From Agarophyton chilense (lineage: Eukaryota; Rhodophyta; Florideophyceae; Gracilariales; Gracilariaceae), in the NCBI GenBank assembly GCA_030374765.1, contig JARGXX010000100.1:186001-250000 (forward strand): DNA of 64,000 nucleotides. Direction: 5' to 3'. The position numbers and the translations under genes were made by a program. This document shows, piece after piece, positions 9,897 to 18,277 of the stretch; positions within the stretch are counted from its first letter, which is position 1; every line of letters begins with the position of its first letter. The notes under the pieces were generated by a model, which saw only the letters and a program-made list of their open reading frames with translations, was not told the DNA's origin and did not search any database.

Positions 9897-10643
9897 TCAC
9901 AACGGCAAGCCGCCGTGGCGGACGCGCGCGTGCGCCTGCAGCTCGGCCCTTCTGCTGAAGCGCGCCCCGCAGGGGGCACACTTCAAGCGCGCAGCGGGGC
10001 CGTGCACCGTGCGCAAATGCTTCTGCAGGTGCGTCTTCTGCGCGAATGAGCTGCCGCACGTCTCGCATGCCCACCGTCGCTGCCTGAGGTGCACTGTTTT
10101 CACGTGCCGCCTCAGCACTGACCCGTTGCTGAACAGCCCGCCGCACGCGCCGCACTCGCTCTTGCCCGCGCGCTGGTGCTTCTTCTGCGCGCCGAGAACG
10201 CGGTGAGGGGTGGGATGGTTAGGACGGACGCGCGCCACGGAAGGGCGCTGACTTGGGGCGGAGGGGAATTCACGTACGATGTTGTGCTCGCCCAGCGCGC
10301 GGCTGGAGCGGTAGGACGTGCCGCACTGGATGCAGCTGTACTGTCCGTCCGCGTCCGCGCCATGGAAGCTCCTTTCGTGCGCGTTAAACTCCTCTCTGCT
10401 GCATCTCACCCGCTTCGACGCTGGCTGCAACGCTGAGCACGCCCGTCCGCCGCCCGTGCATGACCCTCGCCCCGTGATGGTCAGCGCCGTCTGAATGAGG
10501 TCCGATGGCGGTTGTGAAGCAGACGTACCACGCGCGTCATGGGGCGCCATTGCGAGAGTAGCCAGTGCACGGGGTGGCGCCAGCGACGGGTACCATGCGC
10601 TGTGCGCTGAGCTCGAGCTGCTGCCTGTAGTCGGGTTGGACAT
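9897..10643 (-). CDS. C2H2 zinc-finger protein (left arm)
   Basis: 248 residues from the ATG at 10643 (MSNPTTG); the frame is open 14 codons further upstream but without an ATG. After a Ser/Ala-rich N-terminus come a degenerate finger (YSCIQCGTSYRSSRALGEH, second His missing) and three canonical fingers: CGACGGLFSNGSVLRRHVKTVH, then CETCGSSFAQ ending HLRTVH, then CAPCGARFSR ending HARVRH. It is probably a nucleic-acid-binding, nuclear protein; the target is unknown. A TATA box sits 57-63 nt upstream. The right-arm copy is identical in protein sequence. Confidence 0.85.
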   Translation of the reverse strand: MSNPTTGSSSSSAHSAWYPSLAPPRALATLAMAPHDARGTSASQPPSDLIQTALTITGRGSCTGGGRACSALQPASKRVRCSREEFNAHERSFHGADADGQYSCIQCGTSYRSSRALGEHNIVREFPSAPSQRPSVARVRPNHPTPHRVLGAQKKHQRAGKSECGACGGLFSNGSVLRRHVKTVHLRQRRWACETCGSSFAQKTHLQKHLRTVHGPAARLKCAPCGARFSRRAELQAHARVRHGGLPL

Positions 10644-10699
10644 GGTCTTCTTCGCTGCTGCTGCTTTGCTTCTTCTGCCTCCCAAGCGGCGAACCCCGC

Positions 10700-10706
10700 T
10701 TTTATA
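10700..10706 (-). promoter_or_regulatory. TATA box of the C2H2 gene (left arm)
   Basis: On the minus strand GGTATAAAAGC, with TATAAAA ending 57 nt before the ATG at 10643. It sits in a GC-rich region and is the same in the other arm. Confidence 0.65.
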
Positions 10707-11084
10707 CCTGCTTCAAACCGGTATCTCGCCTGTGTCGCGCCCCTTCCCCCACCCCTGCCCCCACCCCGCCCTCACCAGATCTGGTGGAGCACGTCGCTGA
10801 CGGAACAGGCGCCAATCAACGTGGTGACGCACTATAGTTTGGCAGTATTTCGCAGGGGGGGATCATCAAATCATGCCTTCACAGTATTCTTTTTGTTTCC
10901 GGTGCGCGCTGCCACAACTGCGTGTTGCGGGACACATACAGTTCACTGCGTTACTAGCCAAATCTCACATGCTTTCAAATACCGGCGCGTGCAACACATC
11001 AACATGGCCCTCAACACGCGTGGAATGCTGATAGACACAGATCGATATGCCCCGTGCGTACCGTTTCTCAACGTCAAAAAACGG

Positions 11085-11432
11085 CTGCTACCAGCAATCA
11101 ATTGTTAACACTTCGTCGCGAGACGCCTCACACACCCAAAGCAGAACTTTATCCCGCAATGATTCAACTACTCTTCAAATTTGAAACGATCTACCCAATA
11201 ACACGCGCAGCACAGTGGTGGAGACATATTGTGTTCCCATATGCGATACACGCGCTCTCCCTCAACGACAGTATCGGTCCGCGTCGTACATGCTGATGGC
11301 ACTCATCAAGTAAGCAAAAGAATTCTTGTACTTTAATTGATATCGCTTCGACGCGAGACGCCTCATGCGCCCCAAAACAAGACTTTATCGGGCAGTTATC
11401 TAACTTTTCTTCAAATATGAACAGATCTGCGA
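11085..11432. repeat. diverged direct repeat upstream of the DIRS-like element
   Basis: Two units about 237 bp apart share taattgatatc-like, cgcgagacgcctca and ctcttcaaat-like blocks (roughly 11085-11195 and 11322-11432). The second unit runs straight into the ATG at 11417. They may be decayed terminal repeats of the element. The stretch 10707-11084 before it holds nothing I can support. Confidence 0.5.
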
Positions 11433-12616
11433 ATAGCTGTAAAAGTGTGCAAGGACTCTTTTTCGACGATGACTATCGTGAGAAGCCACTGCCCCCAGCC
11501 GAGCCCACGAGCGACAGAGAAGAAGCTTCTTCGTCGCCAGGGAAGGATCAGAGAGCCCGCCTCTGTCTGACTGGATTTTTGATGACAAGTCCTCCGGAAA
11601 TTCAAGAGTCTTCTTCTCGCCCTGAAGTCCAATCGGTTCAGGATGTCTCACCACCAGTTCTGAGGCATCCTGAAAGTCCATCACCTTCAGTACAAGCTGT
11701 CAAGCGATCCAAATGTACGTCGCGTGCTACGCGATCCATGCGCCCAGTTGGCATTTCTAAGACAAAGCGCGCACCACTGCGCGCGCCAAGCGTTGCCTGT
11801 TCTGTTCGTGCAAAGCCGTCATTGGCTATCCTTCCTACAGATCTTCCAAAACACCCTGCGCCAGACACAATGCGCCTTTCAAAAGCTCAACTTCTTTCTA
11901 TTTTCGCAGCAGCGTCCACAAATATCACGAAAACTATTCCTTTTGACAACTCAAACCTTTTGGAAGCCGTTTTGGACCCTCATGATATGGTGGCCAATGA
12001 GGTCATTGCTTCGAAAGACGTTTCCGATCTTACCCCAGCTGATGTTTTGACGTTATGAACAGAATCCCCTCTCCCACAGATTGTTGAAATGGTCCATGCT
12101 GACCTTCCTCGACTTGCATCGATTATTAAAGCTGCGCAGGAGTCCCAAGAAGGGCTTACGGAACTCCGTTATGATGAAGAAAACAAACACAAACTACTCT
12201 CTGTCGCTTTTGCTTGGCGATCGCAGTGTTATGAAGAGCTTTATGAAGACGTGCAAGTCGAGAACGACAGTCTTAAAGCTGTTCCTTCGTCTACGACCCC
12301 AAACTTTTCTACCACACTAGGTGGTCATGAACAGACATTCTTGTCAGTCTCGACAACACGTAAAAGTGTCGTTACGGAAATTGGTGGAGTACCAATTCCA
12401 AAACCCGCGGGTGAAGATTTCTATCAAACTTTAAACGACTCCGGGAAGCTGCGCCCTCTTCATCCTTCCCTTTTGCCTTCGTATCACCAGAGGGAGGTTG
12501 AATGCAAACAAATGCATTTGCTGGCTGCTCTTTACAGTAGCACGATGAAACCTTCAGTGTCAGTGCATTTGCACGACACATTACAAACCGGACGGATGAC
12601 AATCAATTCCCACTAG
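11417..12616 (+). pseudogene. DIRS-like ORF1 (gag-like, function unknown)
   Basis: One frame of about 400 codons from ATG 11417, broken by a single in-frame TGA at 12056-12058. The first half is Ser/Pro/Lys-rich and basic (KRSKCTSRATRSM). The second half is more ordered (LPRLASIIKAAQESQEGL). No zinc knuckle is seen. It stands where DIRS elements have a gag-like gene, immediately before the reverse transcriptase. A diverged piece of the same start occurs at 17690-17845 (PLPPVELTTNREEASSSP against PLPPAEPTSDREEASSSP). Confidence 0.55.
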
Positions 12617-12666
12617 GGGAGTCGTATAGGACAGGAGGGTGCATTTGCTGTAGCATTACCTGGCAC

Positions 12667-13674
12667 ATGGTGCAGGAGAGGAGTTTTTTTGGCTGTTCGA
12701 CAGGAATGTCCCACCTATTCCGTTCTTGCACACAGGTTGCTCATGCTATTGTTCGCCTGATGCAGGATTCCCCTTACATCGACCTTTCCATACCTGATTT
12801 TTTCTCCATTACTCGCAAACCATCTACCTTTCAGAAGGCTGGATTCTTCTTTGATGTCAGCAATATATTTCATAGCATCCAAATTCCCGATACCCTCTCG
12901 GATCTTCTCCCAATACAGTCCATCCGCTTTGGAGATCTAGATCTGACAACGCAAATCTCGACACGTAACACATGCAGTTGTGAAATCCTTCCCGAAGACC
13001 CTATTCGCCCACTTCAAGCGACTATGTCTATGGGGTTCAAATGGAGCGCCGCCGTAGTCAACAGCCTTGCACACTTTTGTGTCATTGATGCATACTATGC
13101 GCCTTGCGCTCAAATACCAGCTTCTCAAAAATCTACACTGCAATTCAAGACTCCCCCAGGTCGAGGGGGTCCTGTCGTCATTCAGGAAAAGAATCTTTTC
13201 ATCCTACACATTCTGGACGATGTAAATGCAGTACAAATAAACTGGCCACGCGTATACCCCATAGTTTTCAAGCAAGAGTGCGACACATCCTTTCTACGCA
13301 ATGGTTTGCGCCATAAACCTCCCGAGGAGAGCACGATAAACACAATAGTTGTCACACAGCTGCCAGTCATCGGGTGGGTCTGGGACTTTCCCACTAACAC
13401 GATTTATCCGGACCCCATCAAGCTTGGCTGCTACACATGCATTGCCGGTGATCTTGTCACATACACCCAACGAACTATAGCACGAGTCAGGTCACTAGTT
13501 GAAAAACTAATATGGGTGACCCTCGCAATCCGCCCACCTCTTCCGTTTCTGCATTCGTCATTCTTCGTAACCCATCTTGAACAACCATGGACACGCGCGC
13601 TACAGCTGGCAGCGCGTCGGGAGATGTTTGGCTCTGGCAGGAGTTCTACAATTTGCACATGTGCGCCTCGATAG
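12667..13674 (+). pseudogene. DIRS-like reverse transcriptase
   Basis: 335 codons. Motif A is FFFDVSNIFHSIQI, motif B MGFKWSAAVVNSLAHF and motif C ILHILDDVNAV, which keeps the paired Asp. After these come a VIGWVWDFPTNTI segment and WVTLAIRPPLPF, the downstream pattern of DIRS-type enzymes. The usual (Y/F)xDD is LDD here. The frame shifts to the next ORF near 13600. The protein is identical in the other arm. Confidence 0.65.
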
Positions 13675-14165
13675 ACCGATCTGGACGATATTAGTGGCCT
13701 TTGACGCTAGTAATGTCTCCACCGGTGTTACTTACGCAAAAACTTCAGCAGTTCTGATGGAATACTTGTATGATGTGGCAGCAAAGGGTCTTATAAATAC
13801 ACCTCTCCAAGGTCTCAAGATCGACGCAATAGTCAAGTCCTGTTCATGGCTTACAGCTTGTACTCATCGCTGGCGACGACATAAACAAATCGATGCACTT
13901 GGAGGTTTTACCGGAGTGCTAGTGCTCAAATGGGTAGCCCCTCATGACATTTCTGGGTATCGTATCGTGCTATTCTCAGATGGGACTGCCGTCATCGGTG
14001 CATTTGCAAAAGGGCGTTCTTCCGCCAGCAATCTTGTGCTTCGTGTTCTTTGCTTGGCGGCTCTCACCCTGGCACACGATGCACAATGTACTACAACTTC
14101 TTTTATACATTACCTCCAAACTCAAACCTGCTGACGCACCTTCCCGACTGCGATTTTCCCAATGA
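13577..14165 (+). pseudogene. DIRS-like RNase H domain
   Basis: Spread over two frames. The first has ILVAFDASNVSTGVTYAKTS (first acidic site) and YRIVLFSDGTAVIGAFAKGRSSASN, the DIRS-type FSD...GRSS block. The second (13944-14165) ends YITSKLKPADAPSRLRF, the usual last motif (SKLNPADAPSR-like). A frameshift joins them near 14100. It is homologous to 40085-40673 in the other arm. Confidence 0.62.
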
Positions 14166-14675
14166 GAATACCGCGCGAGTTCTGCGACTTCATTTGCCTT
14201 CGCCAAGCTCTCCGCAGGCACAAATTACAACCCAGTGTTTTCGTGTTTGCAATGGCTCATAATATTCCCCCGCGGTTCACCATCCTTCTTGTTGAGCCCG
14301 TGAATCTGAAATCGAAACCCTGGAACGCAGAGGATATACTATTGTTCATGACTCTCTACTCTTGGTATCTGGCATCAAACCTTCAACGCAATAAAGAAAT
14401 GTTAGACGATTCAGTGCTTGAGTTTATTGTTGTTGTTACGGAGACTCAAGGAGGGCTGCCGCAGCTACGCAGCCCTTCTTATAAGCCTACAGCTGGGTTA
14501 CAGCTTGGCCACAGAACTGCTTTTCACAGTTCTGTTCGATTTGTCTGTTCCCAAAATTTGGGTTCTACAAACTCCTTGAAAATTGTGTTTCTAGTGATCA
14601 CTGCCCAGATAGGGCAGATTCTATCCTAAACTACATTTCTGTTCCTTCGGAACGTTTGGGCGAGTTCTTCTAACA
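14162..14675 (+). other. unassigned open stretch, possibly recombinase N-terminus
   Basis: A 155-codon frame (14162-14629) between RNase H and the recombinase-like part. It has no motif I recognise. Between the arms it differs at about eight bases, six of them changing the residue, so there is no sign of selection on the protein. The last 50 bp reach the inner edge of the inverted repeat. Confidence 0.35.
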
Positions 14676-15090
14676 AGATATATTGAGGTAAACAACCTTT
14701 TCCGTAGGCAGCTTCCCTCCCTGCCCAGCACACTTCACCAGCCAGACCAACACCTTCTCCATTACGCCGAGGCAGTTTTTCAGAAGAATCCTGCTCCAGG
14801 GAAACGCCAATAAATGTCCATTATGTTGTTGCACCTCCATTTTGTGGTCCCTTCACTCCAGGCAGCACTTCTGCTTTCAAAAAGAGTAATAGGATCCCGA
14901 CCAAGAGCAATTCCGTCTTCCCACTCCTTGCCGCTCACTTGACATTTTCTTCTAGCACTTATATCTCGTCTCGATGAGGAAACTTAGCACATAGAAGCTG
15001 TCGCACTGGATTTCGCATGGGCAAGATATCTCAGAGCTAGTGAAACTATTAATCTGCAATACGAATATATTTCATTTCAAAGAGATACTA

Positions 15091-15115
15091 CAGTGGTGTG
15101 CAAAAATATAAGAAC
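15091..15115 (+). repeat. Tc1/mariner left terminal inverted repeat
   Basis: CAGTGGTGTGCAAAAATATA followed by AGAAC, next to the TA target. The start CAGTG(G/C)TGTGCAAAA is typical of Tc1 ends. Confidence 0.9.
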
Positions 15116-15433
15116 GGTGTGTTTTTTGAACAAAAAAGGGCTTCCGAGAGCCAGATGAAGAAAAGATTTAGAGGACAGCAAGCTGACACATCATCAATAA
15201 ACACTATTCATTCAACTTAGGCCCAAAACTTATACATTCCTCACTGTTTTAAAAAAACTGTTTCTGCAGCAGTGCAAAAATATAAGAACGATTTCAAAAA
15301 AAGGCGCGCACTGATGTTCCACATACCACTGATGTTCCACATACACAACACTGTATCCATTGCGCATCTGTACTACAAATCATTATCCTTCGTAGTTTTA
15401 GACCTTTTAAAGGTTCTTTAAACCTTTCAAACT

Positions 15434-16429
15434 ATGCCGAAGGGTAAACAAGTTACCAGCACAGAATTCGCCCAAATAATTGCACTTCATGGAGTCAATC
15501 TGTCCTTACAACGCATAGCAACTCAGGAAAATCGCTCCAAAACAGCTTTACACCAATGCCTGAAGCGACAAAGCGTAGGTGTTACGAAAAAAGAAGTGGA
15601 AGGCCGCATAAACTCACACCCCATGATACCCGTCACATAAAGCGGCTGCTTTCTAAGCAATCCTGCTCCGCTAAAGTCCTAAAAAAGGATTTCAATCTCG
15701 ACGTTTCTGTTTCTACTGTGACAAGGGCTATCCATCGCTTGAACAGATTCGGGTACAAGAAGAAAAACTCGGCACCCCTGATAACGGAACAGATTCGAAT
15801 TGCGCGTCTCGAATGGTCCATGCGATACAATCGATTTATCCTAACGAATGGAATATGGTTGTATGGTCCGACGAGAAAAAATTTAACGGTGACGGTCTAG
15901 ATGGGTGGAGTTATTACTGGCATGATTTACATCATGATGAACAAGTTTTTTCTAAGAGGAAGAATGGAGGATTTTCAGTAATGGTTTGGGCATGCTTTTC
16001 TCGTTATGGAAAAGGACCTTTGGTTTTTATTGATGGAAATATTAATTCGGAGCGATATGTAAAGATGCTGAATTACAAATTTCTACCTTGGGTGGACGAA
16101 TACCATTGGGAGGAGCTTATATTTCAGCAAAACAATGCCCCCATTCATGTATCTAAATACTCTAAGGCTTGGTTTAGTGAAGAAAATACTGAGCTCTTGG
16201 AATGGCCTGCACACTCACCGGATCTTAATCCTATCGAAAACCTTTTGAGTTTTTTGGCTTTCAGAGTGTATGCTGATAATCGCCACTTTGGTTAAAAAAA
16301 GAGCTGAAACAAGCACTACGTGATGAGTGGTCGAAAAATGACGCAAACGTGCTCACTATGCTTTCCAGAAGCATGTCACGTCGTTGCATGGTTGCAATTA
16401 GAGCCAATGGGAAGAAAACAAAGTATTAA
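15434..16429 (+). pseudogene. Tc1/mariner transposase (inactive)
   Basis: Starts at ATG 15434 with a helix-turn-helix region (MPKGKQVTSTEFAQII...). It shifts frame near 15600 (continuing GRPHKLTPHDTRHIKRLL, the GRP hinge), again near 15830, and a last time near 16290, ending about 16429. Catalytic motifs: VWSDEKKFN supplies the first Asp, DLNPIEN the third. The second site reads QQNNAPIH where the family has QQDNAPIH, so the Asp is replaced by Asn. About 330 residues if joined, normal for the family. Frameshifts plus the lost Asp make it inactive. Confidence 0.9.
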
Positions 16430-16630
16430 AACTTTTTTGCTGTTGTGTTGTGCAATAAATAAAATATCTCTCTTTTACTTTTGACGCGGGCATTATATGT
16501 TATTCTGTAGCTGCCGTTCGTTAGGTGCCTGTTTTACTAAAAAAGCCATTTTAACCTTGTTGCCGACATTTTGCCGTGTTCAAGGGTTACCGCTCTACTT
16601 TGTGCGCCCCACATACCATGTTTGCGGGGT

Positions 16631-16655
16631 GTTCTTATACTTTTACATACCACTG
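16631..16655 (-). repeat. Tc1/mariner right terminal inverted repeat
   Basis: Reverse complement begins CAGTGGTATGTAAAAGTATA and continues AGAAC, matching the left end with three changes. TA follows. Confidence 0.9.
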
Positions 16656-17142
16656 TATGATATTAGGTTTTAAAACAGATTTCATCGCCGGCGTAGCAGG
16701 CAAAGATGCAAAAACTGGCAAGAAACAGTATGCATCAAACCACTCTATCCAACGCCTTTTCCCACTTTCATACGCGTCCGATCTTTCAAATATAAAGGCC
16801 AACGCCAGCTTTATGGGAATATCTGGCCCAATCACAGAGCCCTCCGCCAAAATTGGTTGTGCACTTCACGACTTTTGCAAGGGTGTTGAATCACAAAAAC
16901 TTTGCTTTACATAGACGCTGGCGATCTTTAGATTCACTAACCTACTACTTGCGAAACGGAAGATCCTTTCTTCACAAAAACAAAATCAGCGAAGCAAGCG
17001 AAATATGAATGAACAGTTATGCTACTCGCAAGCAACGTCTTTTTAACGCTGCAAAGGACAGTATGCTACTGATTTACAAGAACTCCAATCTGTTGGATAG
17101 AATGGAAGGAATAAGCTGGATACTAAATAAATGGATCTCAGT

Positions 17143-17300
17143 CCTTTTCGGCGAGCGAGGATCTCATTCCCAAGTTCCAAGCTCCCCCATCATAACCTCA
17201 AAACGGCAAAGTGATTCCTGGGGAAGCACAAATATCAGAATTCATCAACAAAAATCACTTCATTGATTTCTAACCAATTGTTCTGACACTACTTTGAGTT
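17143..17300. repeat. 150-bp diverged direct repeat, copy 1
   Basis: Shares ordered blocks with 17878-18031: aagttcca(a/t)gctccccca, acggcaaa(g/t)tgat, cctggggaagcaca and tgttctg(a/g)cact. About 75% alike by eye. It lies just after the recombinase-like region and may be a decayed element end. Confidence 0.6.
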
Positions 17301-17877
17301 GATGTATGATAATTGTGTTTCAAGGTACGCAGACGTGAGTTTATTTGTGTTTCGGTTGGACAACGTACGTACGCTATTGATGGCGGAGAGCACCTAGCTC
17401 TCTTTTCATGTAATTGTGATATCTGAACATTCATCTGTAGATATATTTTTCATGTCATTGGAAAGTATCTCCATTCACGACAGTGTCGATCGCAGTATAA
17501 AGAGAGGAATACTGGTTGTTTCTCAACAATCATTAGTCCTCAACTGACATTGTCTTGTTTTCACCTGACTTCTCTGTCGAATAGTCGCTCGCGGCAAAGT
17601 TGTGTCAGCCCTTTCGATCGTCTGACAGGTTCGGGATAGATCGGTTTAAATGGAAATCACCGCTCATGCTTTTCTTTTGTCTAAATCTCGTAGGAAAACT
17701 GTTATGGTCATCGCATTGTGAGAATCCTTTACCCCCAGTCGAGCTTACGACAAACAGAGAAGAAGCTTCTTCGTCGCCCAGGGAGTATCAAGGAGCCCGC
17801 GTATGTCTGACTGTATTTTGCCCTTCCACCACACCTGGCATACGCTGGCTGCAAACGAAAATAGTCGCAATCCTTTC
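17301..17877 (+). other. unassigned stretch with a DIRS ORF1-like fragment
   Basis: Between the two direct repeats. It holds a TATA-like gtataaag near 17497 and, at about 17690-17845, a fragment matching the start of the DIRS-like ORF1 (gagaa(g/t)cc ... cccccag(c/t)cgagc ... acagagaagaagcttcttcgtcgcc). This suggests the 5' part of a second, older DIRS-like copy. There is no intact gene. Confidence 0.5.
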
Positions 17878-18031
17878 CGGCCAGCGACGATTCCATTCTT
17901 AAGTTCCATGCTCCCCCAGCGTTACCTCAACACGGCAAATTGATGCCTGGGGAAGCACACATGTCCGAATCCTTCAATTAAGTCCACTTTATTGAGATCT
18001 AAATATTTGTTCTGGCACTGCTTGCAGTTGC
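17878..18031. repeat. 150-bp diverged direct repeat, copy 2
   Basis: Partner of 17143-17300. It ends in the gttgc (18027-18031) that is the target duplication of copia D, so copia D landed in this repeat. Confidence 0.6.
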
Positions 18032-18261
18032 TAAGTAGTGTGCGGTGTAACGACTGTAGCTATGTTTCTTAGACAACTCTGGTGCGCCGGCATCCGTGTA
18101 GTCAGATTTTCTGCTGATTCATCCTTCTGTGTTTATGTAGACAATAGTAAATGCTCATGTAAATGCACGAACTACGAATGCAAGTCGGAATGGGCGTCAG
18201 AGCAAGTGAGTGCTGGCGTGTGCATTACATGGCATCCTGTCACTAGCTGTCGACATTCATA
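18032..18261 (-). repeat. copia D 3' LTR (also shows the empty site of copia A)
   Basis: On the minus strand it begins TATGAATG and ends CACTACTTA. The stretch around 18121-18130 (atccttctgt) corresponds to the place where copia A sits in the other LTR, giving an uninterrupted reference for that insertion. Confidence 0.9.
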
Positions 18262-18277
18262 TCAATCTCCTTTCTTG

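Larger units (their letters stand above)
6763..14675. repeat. inverted repeat, left arm (7.9 kb)
   Basis: The reverse complement of 39575-47465 matches this stretch along its whole length. Many open frames of the two arms are identical (262-, 335- and 213-residue frames). The outer edge is gcgtctcac. The inner edge lies after a shared taaca at 14671-14675, beyond which the sequences part. Divergence is about 4% in an outer sample near 7.5 kb, close to zero from about 9.9 to 14.1 kb, and rises again near the inner edge. Confidence 0.95.
15091..16655 (+). mobile_element. Tc1/mariner-type DNA transposon (1565 bp)
   Basis: Bounded by TA on each side (15089-15090 and 16656-16657) and by inverted ends that agree at all but about three of 25 positions. 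It encodes a broken DDE transposase. A second copy of the gcaaaaatataagaacg block lies inside the left end near 15273-15290, an inner repeat as in long-ended Tc1 relatives. It was inserted into the recombinase-like gene in frame with no other change. Confidence 0.93.
14676..16985 (+). pseudogene. tyrosine-recombinase-like region split by Tc1/mariner
   Basis: Before the transposon the frame reads FAWARYLRASETINL, like box I of tyrosine recombinases; the putative catalytic Arg codon is at 15033. Removing the mariner copy and one TA joins this frame to MILGFKTDFIAGVAG with no shift, and it stays open to 16914. A further frame then gives RRWRSLDSLTYYLRNG, the usual W-S-x5-Y-x-R ending with the candidate nucleophile Tyr at 16943-16948. 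The box II HxxR may be HDFC (Arg lost). Stops and a frameshift make it inactive. The assignment rests on short motifs. Confidence 0.5.
11417..17290 (+). mobile_element. DIRS-like (tyrosine-recombinase) retroelement, degenerate
   Basis: Order on the plus strand: gag-like ORF1, reverse transcriptase, RNase H, an unassigned stretch, then sequence resembling a tyrosine recombinase split by a Tc1/mariner copy. Reverse transcriptase with RNase H followed by a tyrosine recombinase, and no integrase, is the DIRS plan. Every gene has stops or frameshifts. The lesions in ORF1, reverse transcriptase and RNase H are shared by both inverted-repeat arms, so decay came before duplication. The arm copy at 39575-42833 lacks the recombinase part. 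The right-hand limit is uncertain. Confidence 0.65.

Noticed and set aside
8338-9979. Long open frames on all strands over the CCCH gene (for example 349 codons at 8405-9454 plus, 287 codons at 8338-9201 minus)
   Set aside because: The sequence is extremely GC-rich with few stop codons; only the frame with two exact CCCH fingers and a TATA-supported ATG makes sense. The others are Ala/Arg-rich shadows.
14162-14629. 155-codon ORF kept open in both arms as a possible new gene
   Set aside because: Six of about eight differences between arms change the residue; no sign of selection and no motif.
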